Positions 1 through 11,175 are shown, counted from the stretch's first letter. The stretch is 64,000 nt of DNA from Nissolia schottii (GCA_003254905.1 QANU01021398.1:62001-126000), one strand, 5' to 3'. The notes: generated by a model from the sequence alone, not told the origin. Program-made: numbers and translations.

Positions 1-2100
1 TAAGTTGGGCCAGAGCACGATACTCAGCTTCAGTCGAGGAGCGTGCAACCGTGGTTTGCTTCTTGCTCCTCCAAGATACCATGGCTTTCCCAAGAAGACA
101 GACAAAACCGGATATTGACCTACGAGTCTCCGGGCATGAGCCCCAATCGGCATCAGCAAAACAGTGGATGAGTCACCTTTAACCAGCTTTGTATGGTAAT
201 CCATAGGTGTTGAAATGGGCTTGCTGTCAAGAAAGCCATTGTCTGCCAACAAATCAAGACAATATTTTCTCTGATACAGGGCAATGCCATGGACTGTTCG
301 TGCAACCTCCATCCCCAAGAAGTACTTAAGTGTGCCTAAATCTTTTATCTTAAACAGCTCATTAAGTAAATCCTTAACAGCATTAATCTCTGTTGTGTCA
401 TTACCCGATAGAACAAGGTCATCAACATAGACTAGGATAGCTGTGAAACTGTTAGGTTTATTCTTGGTGAATAAGCTGTAATCGGATTTAGATTGAACAT
501 ATCCATAATTGGTGAGAACATCAACTAGTTTGGCATTCCATTGCCTACTGGCTTGCTTTAGGCCATATAATGATTTTTGAAGCTTGCAAACCATGTTGGA
601 AACAGGCACAGATAAACCTGGAGGCACTTTCATATATACATCCTCATGCAATTCACCATGTAGAAAAGCAGTATTCACATCTAGCTGTTCCAAAACCCAT
701 CCTCTGGTTGCTGCTACAGCTAACAGCATCCGCAATGTGGTCATCTTCACCACTGGGCTGAAAGTTTCTGAATAATCAATACCATAGGTTTGAGTAAAAC
801 CCTTGGCCACTAATCTGGCCTTGTGCCTTTCAATGCTCCCATCTGCATTGTACTTAATCTTGAAAACCCACTTGCAGCCCACAGCCTTCTTACCAGGTGG
901 CAAAGGAGTGACAGCCCAAGTTTGATTAGCCTCAAGTGCTGAGAGTTCAGCTTTGATAGCATCTCTCCAGCAGGGTTCTAGCACAGCCTCCTCATAACTC
1001 CTAGGTTCTGTGTTTGATGATATGGCTAGGGAAAAATGCTTGTGGGAAGCACACAGAGAGGAATAAGACAGGTATTTAGATAAAGGATGCTTACTTGAAA
1101 ATGAAGGGCAGTCACCACTTGATGAGTTGATCTGCATACAATGGTAATCCTTGAGGTATTCAGGTTGTTTTCTTATTCTGGTGGATTTTCTGGTCAGGGG
1201 GCTAGGGTGAGATGCATGCTGCTCAGATGATTGGGATGAGTTTGTTGGGGAGATGGATGAATGAGATGGTTGAGTATGCAGATCAGACTCAGCCAATGCA
1301 GGTGCAGATGCAGATGCACTAGGTGAATTTACATTAGTTTCAGAGATGTCAAGATCAGCCGGAACAAATTGAATGTTTCTGGGAGAATCTAATGCTGGTG
1401 GCTGTTTTGATGCATGTGGTTCACAATGCAAATCATATGCAAATGGATCATGCATTACAGAATGTTGGATCTCAGAAACAATTGGTGTATGATGTTGTGT
1501 ATTGTGAACCTTGTTGGGAGTGTTGTCTTTAAAAGGAAACTTGTTCTCATAAAAAACAACATGCCTAGAGACAAATATTTGCCTAGTAGATAGATCCAAT
1601 AGCACATACCCTTTTGTACCAGCCTTGTGACCTAGGAGAACACACTTCTTAGCTCTAGCATCCAACTTGGTTCTATGGGCCTGTAAGGTAGCCGCATAGG
1701 CAAGACAGCCAAAGACTCTAAGATCTTGCAGCTGTGGTGAACTGAGATGTAACAACTCATAGGGTGATTTATTTCCAATTAGCTTACTTGGTTGTCTATT
1801 TATGAGATACACAGCATGACCAACTGCAAATTGCCAAAAACAATGAGGTAGAGATGAGTGGAAAAGAAGTGACCTAGCAACATTCAAAATATGTTGATGC
1901 TTCCTTTCAACTATCCCATTTTGTTGAGGAGTCTCAACACAACTAGCTTGATGAATGATCCCTCTTGAATTAAAGAATTTTGATTGGGTAAATTCTGCTC
2001 CATTATCTGTTCTAATGATTTTAACACATTTACCAAACTGAGTTTGAACATAATTCACAAAGTCTTGAACCAGTTGAGTTGTCTCAGATTTTAACCTCAT
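1..2100 (-). pseudogene. copia integrase-RT-RNase H part of pol, frameshifted and deleted
   Basis: Continues the polyprotein from the frameshift. Visible on the minus strand: the second integrase aspartate in 'IRTDNGAEF', the catalytic glutamate in 'PQQNGIVERKH', a Ser-rich linker (about 1200-1400), the RT block 'GCKWVFKIKYNADGS', 'QLDVNTAFLHGEL' and the RT active site YVDD (about 425-440). Near base 160 the frame jumps from the RT C-terminal motif 'PMDYHTKLVKGDSS' straight into RNase H ('FADADWGSCPETRRS', then 'AEYRALAQL' at the edge). The roughly 100 residues normally between them are gone and the frame changes. RNase H runs off the window. Confidence 0.88.
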
Positions 2101-4127
2101 GAAATCCAAGTGTGTCTAGTTTTGTCATCCACTACAGTTAGAAAATATTTGTGACCCCCTGTGGATGGTGTGGCAATGGGTCCCCATATGTCCATGTGAA
2201 TTAAATCAAAAGCATGGGCAGATTTAGTTAGGCTAGTTGGAAATGGTAACCTTTTTTGTTTAGCAAAGTGACAGGGATCACATGGTTCAATGTCATTATT
2301 ACAGTGAATAAAAGGAAATTGAGCATGCATCACAATAATTCTAGCTCTAGATGGATGTCCTAATCTATAATGCCACAAAGGGAATGTTTCTAATGCTGAA
2401 TTCTGCCTGCTGTCAGCTAATTGAACTAAAGCTAGAGCAGCTCGGTTATTAGCCTTTGCTAAGGTCATCTTAAGGTCTTGAAGACTAGGATCAGCCATTG
2501 TATAAAGCCCTCTCATCAAGTCAGCTGTACCAATCATCTTCAAATTGAGATCCTGTATCAAACAATGCTTGTCATTAAACATCACTGTGCATTGCAGGGA
2601 AGTGACAAGTCTAGAAACTGAAATTAAATTGAATGTGAAGGATGGAATGTATAACACTTTTGTTAGGTAAAAGTCTTTTGTGAACATCACAGTCCCTGCA
2701 ATTGTTGCTTGGGTGAGGGTTCCATCAGGCAGTTTCACAGATATAGGCTTAATGTTGTGATAGGTGTGAAAGGCATTGAGAGAATGGCACACATGGTCTG
2801 TTGCACCAGTGTCCACGACCCAATGCCTTGGACTATTGGTAACTAAGGACAAGATTTGGGATATACCTGATGGATTTGGAACTGAGGAAGTCAATTGGTT
2901 AATGTTATGAGAAACCTGTGAAGAATTCTGTTGCAGAAGTGCCAGCAAAGCTTGCTTCTGCTCATGAGTGAAACTCAAATCCGAGCTGTCCTTCCCTGTC
3001 TCTTGGTTCTGGTTCTGGTTGCTGGAGCTGTTGCTAACATCTTCAATTTCTTCATTAGCAGTAGTGACATTATTAGCCACCCTTTCCCTATACTCCTTGA
3101 GTAGATGCGGATACTTCTTGAAGCATCTTTCAATTGGATGACCTATCTTATTGCAAAAACCGCATGTGATGTTTGGGTCATAGTATGTCTTTCCTCTGCC
3201 AGCACCAGAACCAGTTCTTCCCCCAGCACCTCTTCCTCTGCCTCTTGATTTTCCTCTGCCTGATCCTGAGGCATTGCCAGCACCTGAGTTTGTGCCTTGC
3301 ATCGAATTATGATTAGTGCTACTGAAAAATGCTTTTGAATCTAAGCCTCCACCTAGCTGTCTTTCTTGCTGAATTAACAATGAAAAGGCTGCAGTGACTT
3401 CAGGAAGAGGTTTCATCAACATAAGTTGTGACCTTACTCCAGCATATTGTTCATTTAAGCCTCTAATGAATCTAACCACATAATCCTCCTTCCTGTAATT
3501 TCTAACAACTTGCATTCCACAGATGCATCTATTTCCACACAAGCAGCTAGGAATGGGCCTAAAATTGTCTAGTTCTTCCCAAATAGACTTCAATTTGGTG
3601 AAATATGATGTGATTGTCATTTCTCCTTGCTTCATTGCATAGAGTTCCTCTTGCAACTCAGCAATTCGAAAGACATCACCATCAAAGTATCTAATGCATA
3701 AATCTGACCATAGTTCTGCTGCATTATCAATCCACATCACAGATTTGAGAATTTCTTGACTCAATGACTGATGTATCCAGGACATTACAAACATATTGCA
3801 TCTTTCCCAGGCAAATGATAATTCACTATCTAACTCAGGTTGCTTCAGTGATCCATCAACAAATCCAAGTTTATTTTTAGATTTAAGTGCTAACCGCATA
3901 GATCTAGACCAAGGATGATAATTCTGATCTGTCAGAACAATAGGAATTAGTGCTGTACCTGGACTCTCTCCTGAGTGCAGATAATAAGGACTCATGACAT
4001 CTGTCATCACATTGTACCTCTGGCCATTGCCGTTCTGATTATTGTTGTTCACATGCTGGAGAACACGATCAGAGTTCTCACGGCCTGAACCTTGCAAAGA
4101 TGAATTGTCGCTCAAAGGAACCTCCAT
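2097..4127 (-). CDS. copia gag-protease-integrase N-part (676 codons, ends at a frameshift)
   Basis: The first 676 codons of the polyprotein. In order: Gag capsid-like domain (UBN2 type) with the usual motif around 'NYHPWSRSMRLALKSKNK' near residue 70; a Gly/Arg-rich stretch near residues 285-310; one CCHC zinc knuckle (C-x2-C-x4-H-x4-C, encoded at about 3122-3172) for RNA packaging; the aspartic protease motif DTGA in 'WVVDTGATDHVC' (about 2801-2823); the pre-integrase motif 'LWHYRLGHPS'; a CxxC metal-binding pair; and the first integrase aspartate in 'HMDIWGP'. The frame then hits TGA right after 'TRHTWIS'. The protein sense continues in another frame from about 2100, so this is a frameshift and not a natural end. 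Start chosen at the first ATG after the leader. Confidence 0.9.
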   Translation of the reverse strand: MEVPLSDNSSLQGSGRENSDRVLQHVNNNNQNGNGQRYNVMTDVMSPYYLHSGESPGTALIPIVLTDQNYHPWSRSMRLALKSKNKLGFVDGSLKQPELDSELSFAWERCNMFVMSWIHQSLSQEILKSVMWIDNAAELWSDLCIRYFDGDVFRIAELQEELYAMKQGEMTITSYFTKLKSIWEELDNFRPIPSCLCGNRCICGMQVVRNYRKEDYVVRFIRGLNEQYAGVRSQLMLMKPLPEVTAAFSLLIQQERQLGGGLDSKAFFSSTNHNSMQGTNSGAGNASGSGRGKSRGRGRGAGGRTGSGAGRGKTYYDPNITCGFCNKIGHPIERCFKKYPHLLKEYRERVANNVTTANEEIEDVSNSSSNQNQNQETGKDSSDLSFTHEQKQALLALLQQNSSQVSHNINQLTSSVPNPSGISQILSLVTNSPRHWVVDTGATDHVCHSLNAFHTYHNIKPISVKLPDGTLTQATIAGTVMFTKDFYLTKVLYIPSFTFNLISVSRLVTSLQCTVMFNDKHCLIQDLNLKMIGTADLMRGLYTMADPSLQDLKMTLAKANNRAALALVQLADSRQNSALETFPLWHYRLGHPSRARIIVMHAQFPFIHCNNDIEPCDPCHFAKQKRLPFPTSLTKSAHAFDLIHMDIWGPIATPSTGGHKYFLTVVDDKTRHTWIS

Positions 4128-4415
4128 GAGATTCGATGAGATCGGTTGAAAATATGGAAAAGAAAGAAAACTGCACGCTATCTATGAGCTTCAGGAACTA
4201 AAATTGAGCTCCAAAACTCGGCGATAGTGTTTCCAAATGTTGTTAGAATTCTCAAGAAATTCAGAAATTCACAGAGAATTAACTGAATTTCGAAAATTCA
4301 GCACATTATGGTTGCAGCAAATTGATCGGAGGAAAGCTAAGAAGATTGAAAAAAAATGAAGCCGCCTGAAACGAGCAGCAAGGGCACTATGATACGCAGC
4401 AGAGCCTCATAACCT

Positions 4416-4429
4416 GAGCTCTGATACCA
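4416..4429 (-). promoter_or_regulatory. retrotransposon primer binding site (initiator tRNA-Met)
   Basis: On the minus strand the bases read TGGTATCAGAGCTC, the standard copia primer site complementary to the 3' end of initiator tRNA-Met. It lies immediately inside the LTR end (...GAATTCACA). Confidence 0.9.
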
Positions 4430-4817
4430 TGTGAATTCTCAAGCTATAACAGCTTGGAGCCATGGGGAGAGAAGAACAAGGAAGATGGAAGAAAGCTCTA
4501 TTTGGTGAATTTTCGGAATCATATTCACTCTGCAGACTGAAGCTGCTATATATATACATTGATGTACAAACTGAAATGTAAATGAAATAGCAGTGAAATG
4601 TAATTACAAATTAAATTACTATAACTGATTTTTGTTACATCTTCAACCAACTTTCCCGCTTGCATCTTTCAACCAACTTCCCCGCGCTTTGAGCAGTAGC
4701 TCATTTTGAGCAGTAGCTCATGTTCGCTGCTCGCTGCTTTGGCAGCAGCTCATACTCGCTCACACAAATTGCTATTATGCTTTGAAATCATGTAAGGGCT
4801 AAGCATAAATTTTAACA
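4430..4817 (-). repeat. 5' LTR of the copia element
   Basis: On the minus strand the LTR runs from TGTTAAAATTT to GAATTCACA, so it has the canonical TG...CA ends and is 388 bp. A TATATATA core (about 4546-4556) is a likely U3 promoter for minus-strand transcription toward gag. Near the U3 start there is an imperfect direct repeat of 'GAGCAGTAGCTCAT' (4690-4720). Confidence 0.88.
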
Positions 4818-5340
4818 AGTCATCAATCATTGCTCTAAATTGTGAAGAACAGTGGACTAGGAGAATGGCGGGGCTACTTGAGTGTGAGATTGGAAAGTTT
4901 CCCATAAAACACCTTTATCTCCCATTGAGAGCCAATCCTAAGCGTGTAGAGACATGGAGAATGATCATAGAGAAGGTGGAACAAAGGCTAAGCACATGGA
5001 AATAAAAGTTTCTATCAAAAGCAGAGAAGGTTATGCATATTAAATTGATCATCAATAACTTGCATATCTACTATCTTGGGCTTTTCAAAATGCCATTGGG
5101 AGTTGTAAAAAGAATTATATATCTTCAGAGCAAGTTCTTTTGGGAGGGGGAAACAGGGCAAGGAAGTGGACTCCACTTGGTAAAACGGTCACAAATTCAA
5201 AAACCAAAGGACAAAGGCAGGCAAGGCATCGGGGACTCATTCATCAGGAACACAACACTATTGTTCAAGTGGTGGTGGCATTTTGACAAGGAAGAATGCC
5301 CTTTGTGGAAGCAAGTCATATGCTCGTGCAATGGCCAGGT
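4818..5340 (+). pseudogene. LINE (non-LTR) reverse transcriptase C-terminal fragment
   Basis: Plus-strand translation in one broken frame gives the signature of plant L1-type LINEs after the RT core: 'FPIKHLYLPLRANPKRVETW', 'IIEKVEQRLSTWK', 'FLSKAEKVMHIKLIINN', 'IYYLGLFKMPLGVV' and 'FFWEGE', ending with 'FKWWWHF' and 'PLWKQVI'. A TAA follows 'STWK' and the frame shifts after that. The LINE sense begins at the very base after the copia LTR, consistent with copia insertion into it. The upstream half would lie left of the window. Confidence 0.8.
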
Positions 5341-5689
5341 GGTCAACAAACCACTCACAACATAGCAGGCTAACAAAACGGGCAGGGAAAAACCTTTTTA
5401 GAAGCATAAGATAAAGGGTAATAAACCTAACAATGGCCAAGAATTGCATTCGAATAAAAGGTGAGGTTATTACTTTAACTGTGTTTGCTATTGTTTTCAA
5501 GTGGCAAGATAGGTGTTTATATGTTGTAGAACTAATTCACTCATTGGCTTCCATTCCTCAGTGGTTTTATTGGGTGGTGTGGTGAGGGAGTGGCTAGTAA
5601 GCGAGCGTAAGCGTGGCGGGTTGGAGTGGGTGAGAGTGGTGCAGGTTTATCTCATCAAGCGGAGGGTTGGGCATGGAGTAGTGATCTTT
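5341..5689. other. no recognisable gene
   Basis: Bases after the LINE relic. Short open frames on both strands have no recognisable motif and no coding-like composition. Nothing further can be supported. Confidence 0.5.
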
Positions 5690-5930
5690 AGGAATTGAGG
5701 TCCAGGATACACTCACAAAGAAGTAAAGGATGGGGTATGAGGTATGTGTTGTATGAGTGGTGGTGGTGATGGTGGGTATGAGGTATGTGTTGTATGTGTG
5801 GTGGTGGTGAGAATAGGGTATGAGTGGTGGTGATGGTGGGTATCAGGTATGAGTAGTGGTAGTGGGCTAAAGGTGAAGGTGGAGGTGGTGGGCTCAAGGT
5901 CAAGGGGAGGAAGTGATGGTGGTATGAACT
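5690..5930. repeat. GT/GGT-rich low-complexity tract
   Basis: Imperfect repeats of GTGGTGGTGATGGTGGGTATGAGGTATGTGTT units. The minus frame is His/Pro/Thr-rich and is a repeat artefact, not a protein. A similar GGT tract lies at 35390-35510, in both cases just before the same dispersed repeat. Confidence 0.85.
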
Positions 5931-6205
5931 TTTTTAGCCTAATTGGTCCTTAGACATTTTTTGGCTAGGTTAGTCTTTGGAACCTTCAAAACGACGTCCT
6001 TTTTGGGCTAACTAGGAGAGAGGATGGACATAACAGCTCCTTAACTGACAACTCAGCTTCCCTTAGGGGTTTGATAGATGGAGGAAGGGACTAACGAGTT
6101 CAACGTTTACAAAGTTCAGGGACTAACTTGTCACATTATTAAGTTGAGGGACCAAGTAGGACAAGAGAGTAAAGTCTAGAGACCAAGTAGGGTATCAACC
6201 CTAAA
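5930..6205. repeat. short foldback repeat (TTGGTCC-type ends)
   Basis: The left end contains TTGGTCCTTAGAC, and the right end read on the other strand contains CTTGGTCTCTAGAC, with further inverted 'TAGTCC' boxes inside. A related copy sits at about 35560-35755 (shared 'GGATGGAGGAA..TAACG', 'CCAACGTTTAC'). Structure and size suggest a small non-autonomous foldback element. Confidence 0.6.
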
Positions 6206-7179
6206 ATATAATTGGACATTCATGTAAAATGATATATTTTACACTGATAATATATTACTAAAGCTAAACTCTTTATTTCCAAAATATTTTTCATTTTTTG
6301 GTATAGGACTATGAACTATTCTGATATATTTAATTTATTTTATTATTCAGTATGACTAATTAATGCTTATTTATGGAAGCATATAAGAGATGAAGTCTCC
6401 TTATCTAAATTGTTTTGTTTTTATCTTCTTTAAAATATATTTGAAATCACATCTTTATTTTGGAAAGTAAAAGTTCTTTAATATGATTAACTAATGCTTT
6501 ATTAGTATTAATGAATTGAGTGGTGCTACGTGTACACCGAAAATTCCACCAACGTATAACCACCAAAGTATTTTATACATCTTGGATCCACTAATTTATT
6601 TTTCCTAAATCACTATCCCTCACATTCTGAACAAACCCCCAAAATCTCGGATTCTTTCCTAAATTTCTAAACCGTCACATTCACTCTTCTTCTCCCTAAC
6701 CTTCCCAAACCTGAAACCAAAATTTCATTCCTCTTTTCCCAACATTCTGCACGTCGCCCTTAACCAAGGCCAGTCGTCGTCAAAGTCGTTACTCCGTCCG
6801 CAATTCAATATTGTGACTTCGTTGTCGTTCAACACCGCGATTTCATTCTCTAAGAACATTGCGGACCACCATCACACTGCCTTCGACTCGTCCTCGATGA
6901 CGAATCTCCGACCTTAGGCACGTACCTCATGTTACTCTTCGTGCTCCCTCGCGTTGTCCTCTCTAGCGAAATACTCTTCATCAATAGTCAAAAAGAACGT
7001 TTTGTTCAATATCAAGTTGCTATTTCTTTTTTATTTTGGGTATGATACATTGGGTTGATGCTTTATATATGGGTTTGATTTTCTGAGATTTGATGTTTGG
7101 TTTGGTGCTCTAATTTTTTGGTTGAGTTTGATTTGGTTTAGGGTTTATGACATCAGTACATTGATTTTGTCTTTTGATT

Positions 7180-8590
7180 TCTCCAAATGGACAGTTTTGT
7201 TCAAAAATAATATTCAAGTTTGTTCACTAAAATTCTATAGGTTTGTTCAGTGTGTGTATCCAGATTTGTTCAATGTACATGTTTTTTTCAATGTGTGTAA
7301 CTGTGTCTGTTTATTCTGTATGGAATATCAATTTGTTTGTATTATTTGTAATTGATGAGTTTGTTGAGCTATGGCAGGGAGTATTATTTTTTTCCTTAAG
7401 AAAGTTGTAACCTTACTTGTTTTATGAGCCTCTTTAATATCAATATCTTAAGAGCAAAAAATGGTTTGGAGCATCATACAAGTTTGATAGTTTCTAGTTT
7501 GTAGATAAAGTTTATAGTTTTAAAATGAATTTATGAAGAATCTTAGATCAATTAAGAATCTCCTTTTTCTTATGGAATTGAGATCATTTAATTTGATTTG
7601 GAAATTGCATTTTGGTTATAAGGATTGGAGTCTAGTATCTGCAAAGAGAAGACAATACTTTAAATAGATTCAAAGTACAAGAGTCTTTAATGGTAACATT
7701 GTCTACTTATTCGGTTTGAATTGTTTGTTCAATGAGTTTATGTTGGTTTGTCCACTTTTAGTAAATAGGTTTGTTCACCACTGGTGTTTGGGTTTGTTTA
7801 TTCTCATATTATGGGTTTGTTTGATTAGATTATATTGGAATGTTCGTTCTTAGTTTATATGTTTGTTCAACTTGCATACATGGATTAAATGTCCTAAATT
7901 AGTGCTCAATCTCTACTTTGGTCATTTGAATTCGGTTGGTTTGTTAGATAGCTATGTTTAAATTGTAGGTTGGTTGATTCTCATCGTACAAGTTTGTTCT
8001 TTCTGAATGAATGTGTTTGTCGAAATGTTTGTTTGCATGATTTGTGCCTCATTTTGCTTATTTTGTCCTCCCATATGGTGAATATCAAACAATGAGGAAG
8101 CAAGTCTTACTCCAGACCCTACTAGGTGAGGAAAACACAATGAGAGATGAATTAATAGAACTTGCAAGTCAGCGGAGAAGGAGAAAAGGTAATGAGTGTT
8201 GAGCCCATTCACAGATCTTAGCATTACAAATTTGTTGTTCGATGCTCCGAGGGATGTGAAGAAGACAAAAGCCGTTAAGAAGAAAAATTGACATGCATAT
8301 TTCTATGTAAATTAATAAATAGGATCGGATATACGTGATATGTGACTTTGTTTCATTGACAATTATACTCTGTAAATATAATCTTAACTAATTGTCAATT
8401 TCAATGAAGTTTTACTATAAAGAGTGGATGAGTTTAATCATAAACAGTGTTTTAGTTTGTTCAAGACCCTCATTTGGGTTTGTTCATGATGGATGTACAG
8501 GTTTATTCAAATTGAGTTGAAGGATTTGTTCATACAGGGTATTAGAGATTATTCAATCTCAGAAAAATGTGTTTGTTCGTATTGATTATA
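7180..8590 (+). repeat. left-arm array: GTTTGTTCA in plus orientation
   Basis: Dispersed, degenerate copies of GTTTGTTCA (for example near 7195, 7240, 7800, 7860, 8455, 8570), separated by AT-rich spacers of irregular length. A less repetitive stretch at 8070-8290 sits inside. Confidence 0.75.
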
Positions 8591-8599
8591 GTGTTTAAT

Positions 8600-9480
8600 A
8601 AGAATGAACAAACTTTGTTCATACAAAATGAACAAATTCATATAATTGTAGTGAACAAACCTATTTAACTATGATGAACAAACCTACATAATAAGAATGA
8701 ATACAAACCTACTTAACTGGAATGAACAAACCCCAATACAAATAATGAACAAACTTATTCATATAAAACAAACAAACCTAATTAACTGTATTGAACAAAC
8801 CTACTTAATTGGAATGAACAAACCTCAATACACGAACTGAACAAACGCTTATTACTAAACTAAATAAACCCATTTAACTATGGTGAACAAACCTACTTAA
8901 TTGGAATGAACAAACCCGATTACATACAATGAACAAACATGTCAATATAAAACAAACAAACCAATTTAACTAAAGTGAACAAACCTACTTAACTGTAATG
9001 AACAAACCCAAATACAAATAATGAATAAACATGTCCAAATAAAATGAACAAACTCATTTAGCTATAGTGAACAAACCTACTTAACTATAATGAATAAACC
9101 CTAATAGAAATAATGAACAAAGCTGTATATATAAAATGAATAACCTCATTTAACTGTAGTAACTTAAATGAACAAATTTGTCCATATAAAATGAACAAAC
9201 CTAATTAACTATATTGAACAAACCTACCTACCTAGAATGAACAAACTCCAATACACAAACTGAACAAATACTTATTAATAGAATGAACAAACCCATATTG
9301 CTATGGTGAACAAACCTACTTACTAAATATAAACAAACCCAATGTCATGAATTGAAAAAACCTTTCCACCGAAAATGAACAAACTTATAAACGATAAGTG
9401 AATAAACCAATACACATATAATGAACAAACACTGCTAACTTAACTGAACAAACACTTATTACTAAAACGAACAAACCCAT
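8600..9480 (-). repeat. dense right-arm array: TGAACAAAC units
   Basis: Dozens of units of about 28-32 bp, each with TGAACAAACC and a spacer of the form TACTTAACTGTAA. The plus strand carries the complement of the left-arm motif. Units vary by substitution, some with ATGAATAAAC. Small frames here are by-products of the repeat. Confidence 0.85.
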
Positions 9481-10119
9481 AAACACACAATGAACACACC
9501 TATTGTGTGTTTATCTTATTGGAATGTTTGTTTATGCATTATATTACAGTTTGTTCATTGTCAGAAAACCAGTTTGTTCATTGTTCAATGTATCAGCGCT
9601 TGATCAAACTCAATACGTGGGTTCGTTTAAAAAAGGCGAAAGGTGTTGTTCTATGATCATATACACTTCATGAGTTTGCTGATTCTTGATCTACAACTTT
9701 GTTTGTGCACAATATATAACTTTGTTCAAAATCAAACTTATACAAGTTTATATACAAAAAATTACCCAATCAAAAACCAAATCAAACTAGTTGCAGTAAT
9801 GCAAATCAAATGAAAAGTTTTGCTCCATAAATTATTTCCCTTTAGCAAAACTTCAATTCTTTGTGTTTGTGTTCCATGCGGTGGTGTAACTTGGGTTCCA
9901 ATCACTATTAGTGTAAGATTGATCCTACATAAATAACAAAAAATGTCAATAAAAAGTGGCATAATCAAAATGTTGTTAAGCATTGTTATTTACATGTCTG
10001 GATACTTGAACCACAAATGGGGTGCATCGATATTAGTAATGGCGTAAATTCACTTAGACATTGTGAATACAAGCAATTTTCCTTGACCGTTTCACATACA
10101 AGCAAATATAATACTAACA

Positions 10120-10680
10120 AGAATGCACAAACCTATATAAGGAGAATGAACAAAACCAATATACACTACATGAACAAACCTACCCACATACCCACATACA
10201 TATAGGGAACAAACTAGAACAAGTGTAATGAACAAACATCTAGCAAATTAGTATGAATAAACATGTAAAAGAAGAATGAACAAACCTATATACACTATGT
10301 GAACAAACCTATACACATAAAATGAACAAACTCATATGTATAGTGAACAAACAGAAACAATAAGAATGAACAACCCCATATACAGAATGTGAATAAACAT
10401 GTAAAACAAGAATGAATAAACCTCTACAAGATGTGAACAAACCCATCTACGTATAGGGAACAAACCTGAACAAGTGTAATAAACAAACGCACATACATAT
10501 TGTGAGTACACATTTAAACCGATAATGAACAAACCTATATACACTACTTGAACAAACCAATACACTAAGAATGAACAAATCAATACACATGTTGAGAACA
10601 AACCTAAATTCTTATAATGAACAAACCTGAATATATACAAGCATATATGAACATAACCCCTTGAGAACAAACCAAAAAAC
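10120..10680 (-). repeat. second TGAACAAAC array near the right end
   Basis: Units of about 30-60 bp with TGAACAAACCTATATACAC-like spacers. The long minus-strand frame at 10332-10682 is a Phe/Val/Cys-rich read of the repeat (recurrent 'GLF') and not a gene. Confidence 0.8.
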
Positions 10681-11175
10681 AAAAACCCGACACACTAACT
10701 TACCTCAAAGACAACGTCTGCAAAACCAATTGACATATCAATTAGAAACAACAGAGGACTTGTTGGGTCCGTTGTTCAACATGAGGAAGAGATGACATGT
10801 GAGAGAGATGACGTGAGCGTATGTGATGGAGGACGTGAAGGTCATTTGGGGGCGGCGATTGAAGGACGTGATGTAGGAAGAGAACGGCTTTGAGTGTGTC
10901 GTTGATGGCAGTGTAGCAGTGTACGGGCGACAACATACGTGAAAATAACTGAGGGAGTAAAGCGGCATACGTGAGGTGGCGTGAAAATAAAGAGAGAGGG
11001 AAACGACACAATTGGAGAAAGAAAAGAGAGAGATTGTGAGAAATTAGAGAGAAAAAGAACCAATTAAAATATAATTAATTGGAGAGAGAAATACAAATCT
11101 TTATACATATAAAATGTTAGTTGGTTGTATGGTGGCACCAAATTTGGTGTACACAGAGACTTTTTCTAATGAATT

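Larger units (their letters stand above)
1..4817 (-). mobile_element. Ty1/copia retrotransposon, 3' end cut by window edge
   Basis: Read on the minus strand the order is LTR (4430-4817), primer binding site (4416-4429), leader (4128-4415), gag, protease, integrase, reverse transcriptase and RNase H, which is the Ty1/copia order (integrase before RT). The downstream LTR lies beyond base 1. The element is dead: it has a frameshift near 2097 and an internal deletion near base 160 that removes the segment between RT and RNase H. Its LTR end abuts LINE sequence at 4818, so it probably inserted into a LINE. The first five flanking bases, AGTCA (4818-4822), would be the target duplication, but the other flank is not in the window. 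Confidence 0.95.
6518..11166. mobile_element. 4.65-kb Mutator-like foldback element with GTTTGTTCA arrays
   Basis: Inverted termini: the left end reads GAGTGGTGCTACGTGTACACC and the right end on the opposite strand reads GAAAAAGTCTCTGTGTACACC, followed in both by CCA-rich subterminal sequence (inverted similarity runs roughly 50-60 bp). A perfect 9-bp direct repeat TAATGAATT flanks it (6509-6517 and 11167-11175), the length typical of Mutator-like elements. Inside, about 6600-7000 and 10690-11090 are GC-richer unique-looking flanks, and 7100-10680 is filled with degenerate nonamers, GTTTGTTCA in the left part and TGAACAAAC in the right part. No transposase frame is recognisable, so it is non-autonomous. 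Confidence 0.8.

Noticed and set aside
4416..4429. tRNA-like sequence here and at 37816-37830
   Set aside because: Only the tRNA 3'-end complement is present, next to an LTR; these are primer binding sites. No cloverleaf-forming tRNA gene was seen in the window.
5688..5903. His/Pro-rich minus-strand frame, and the similar frames at 35357-35675
   Set aside because: Direct translation of GGT/GT low-complexity tracts.
8070..8290. Possible relic of a FAR1/MULE protein inside the foldback element ('MRDELIELASQRRRRKG', 'DAPRDVKKTKAVKKKN')
   Set aside because: The resemblance is only to basic, low-complexity parts of such proteins; no CCHC, SWIM or catalytic motif is present.
8600..10680. Regularly spaced short repeats that look superficially like a CRISPR array
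   Set aside because: The genome is a plant nuclear one, units are degenerate, spacers are themselves repeats and the motif reverses strand inside a transposon-like element.
10332..11063. Several overlapping minus-strand frames of 73-116 codons
   Set aside because: The first is a translation of the TGAACAAAC array and the others overlap each other in different frames in the unique flank; no motifs, no splice logic.
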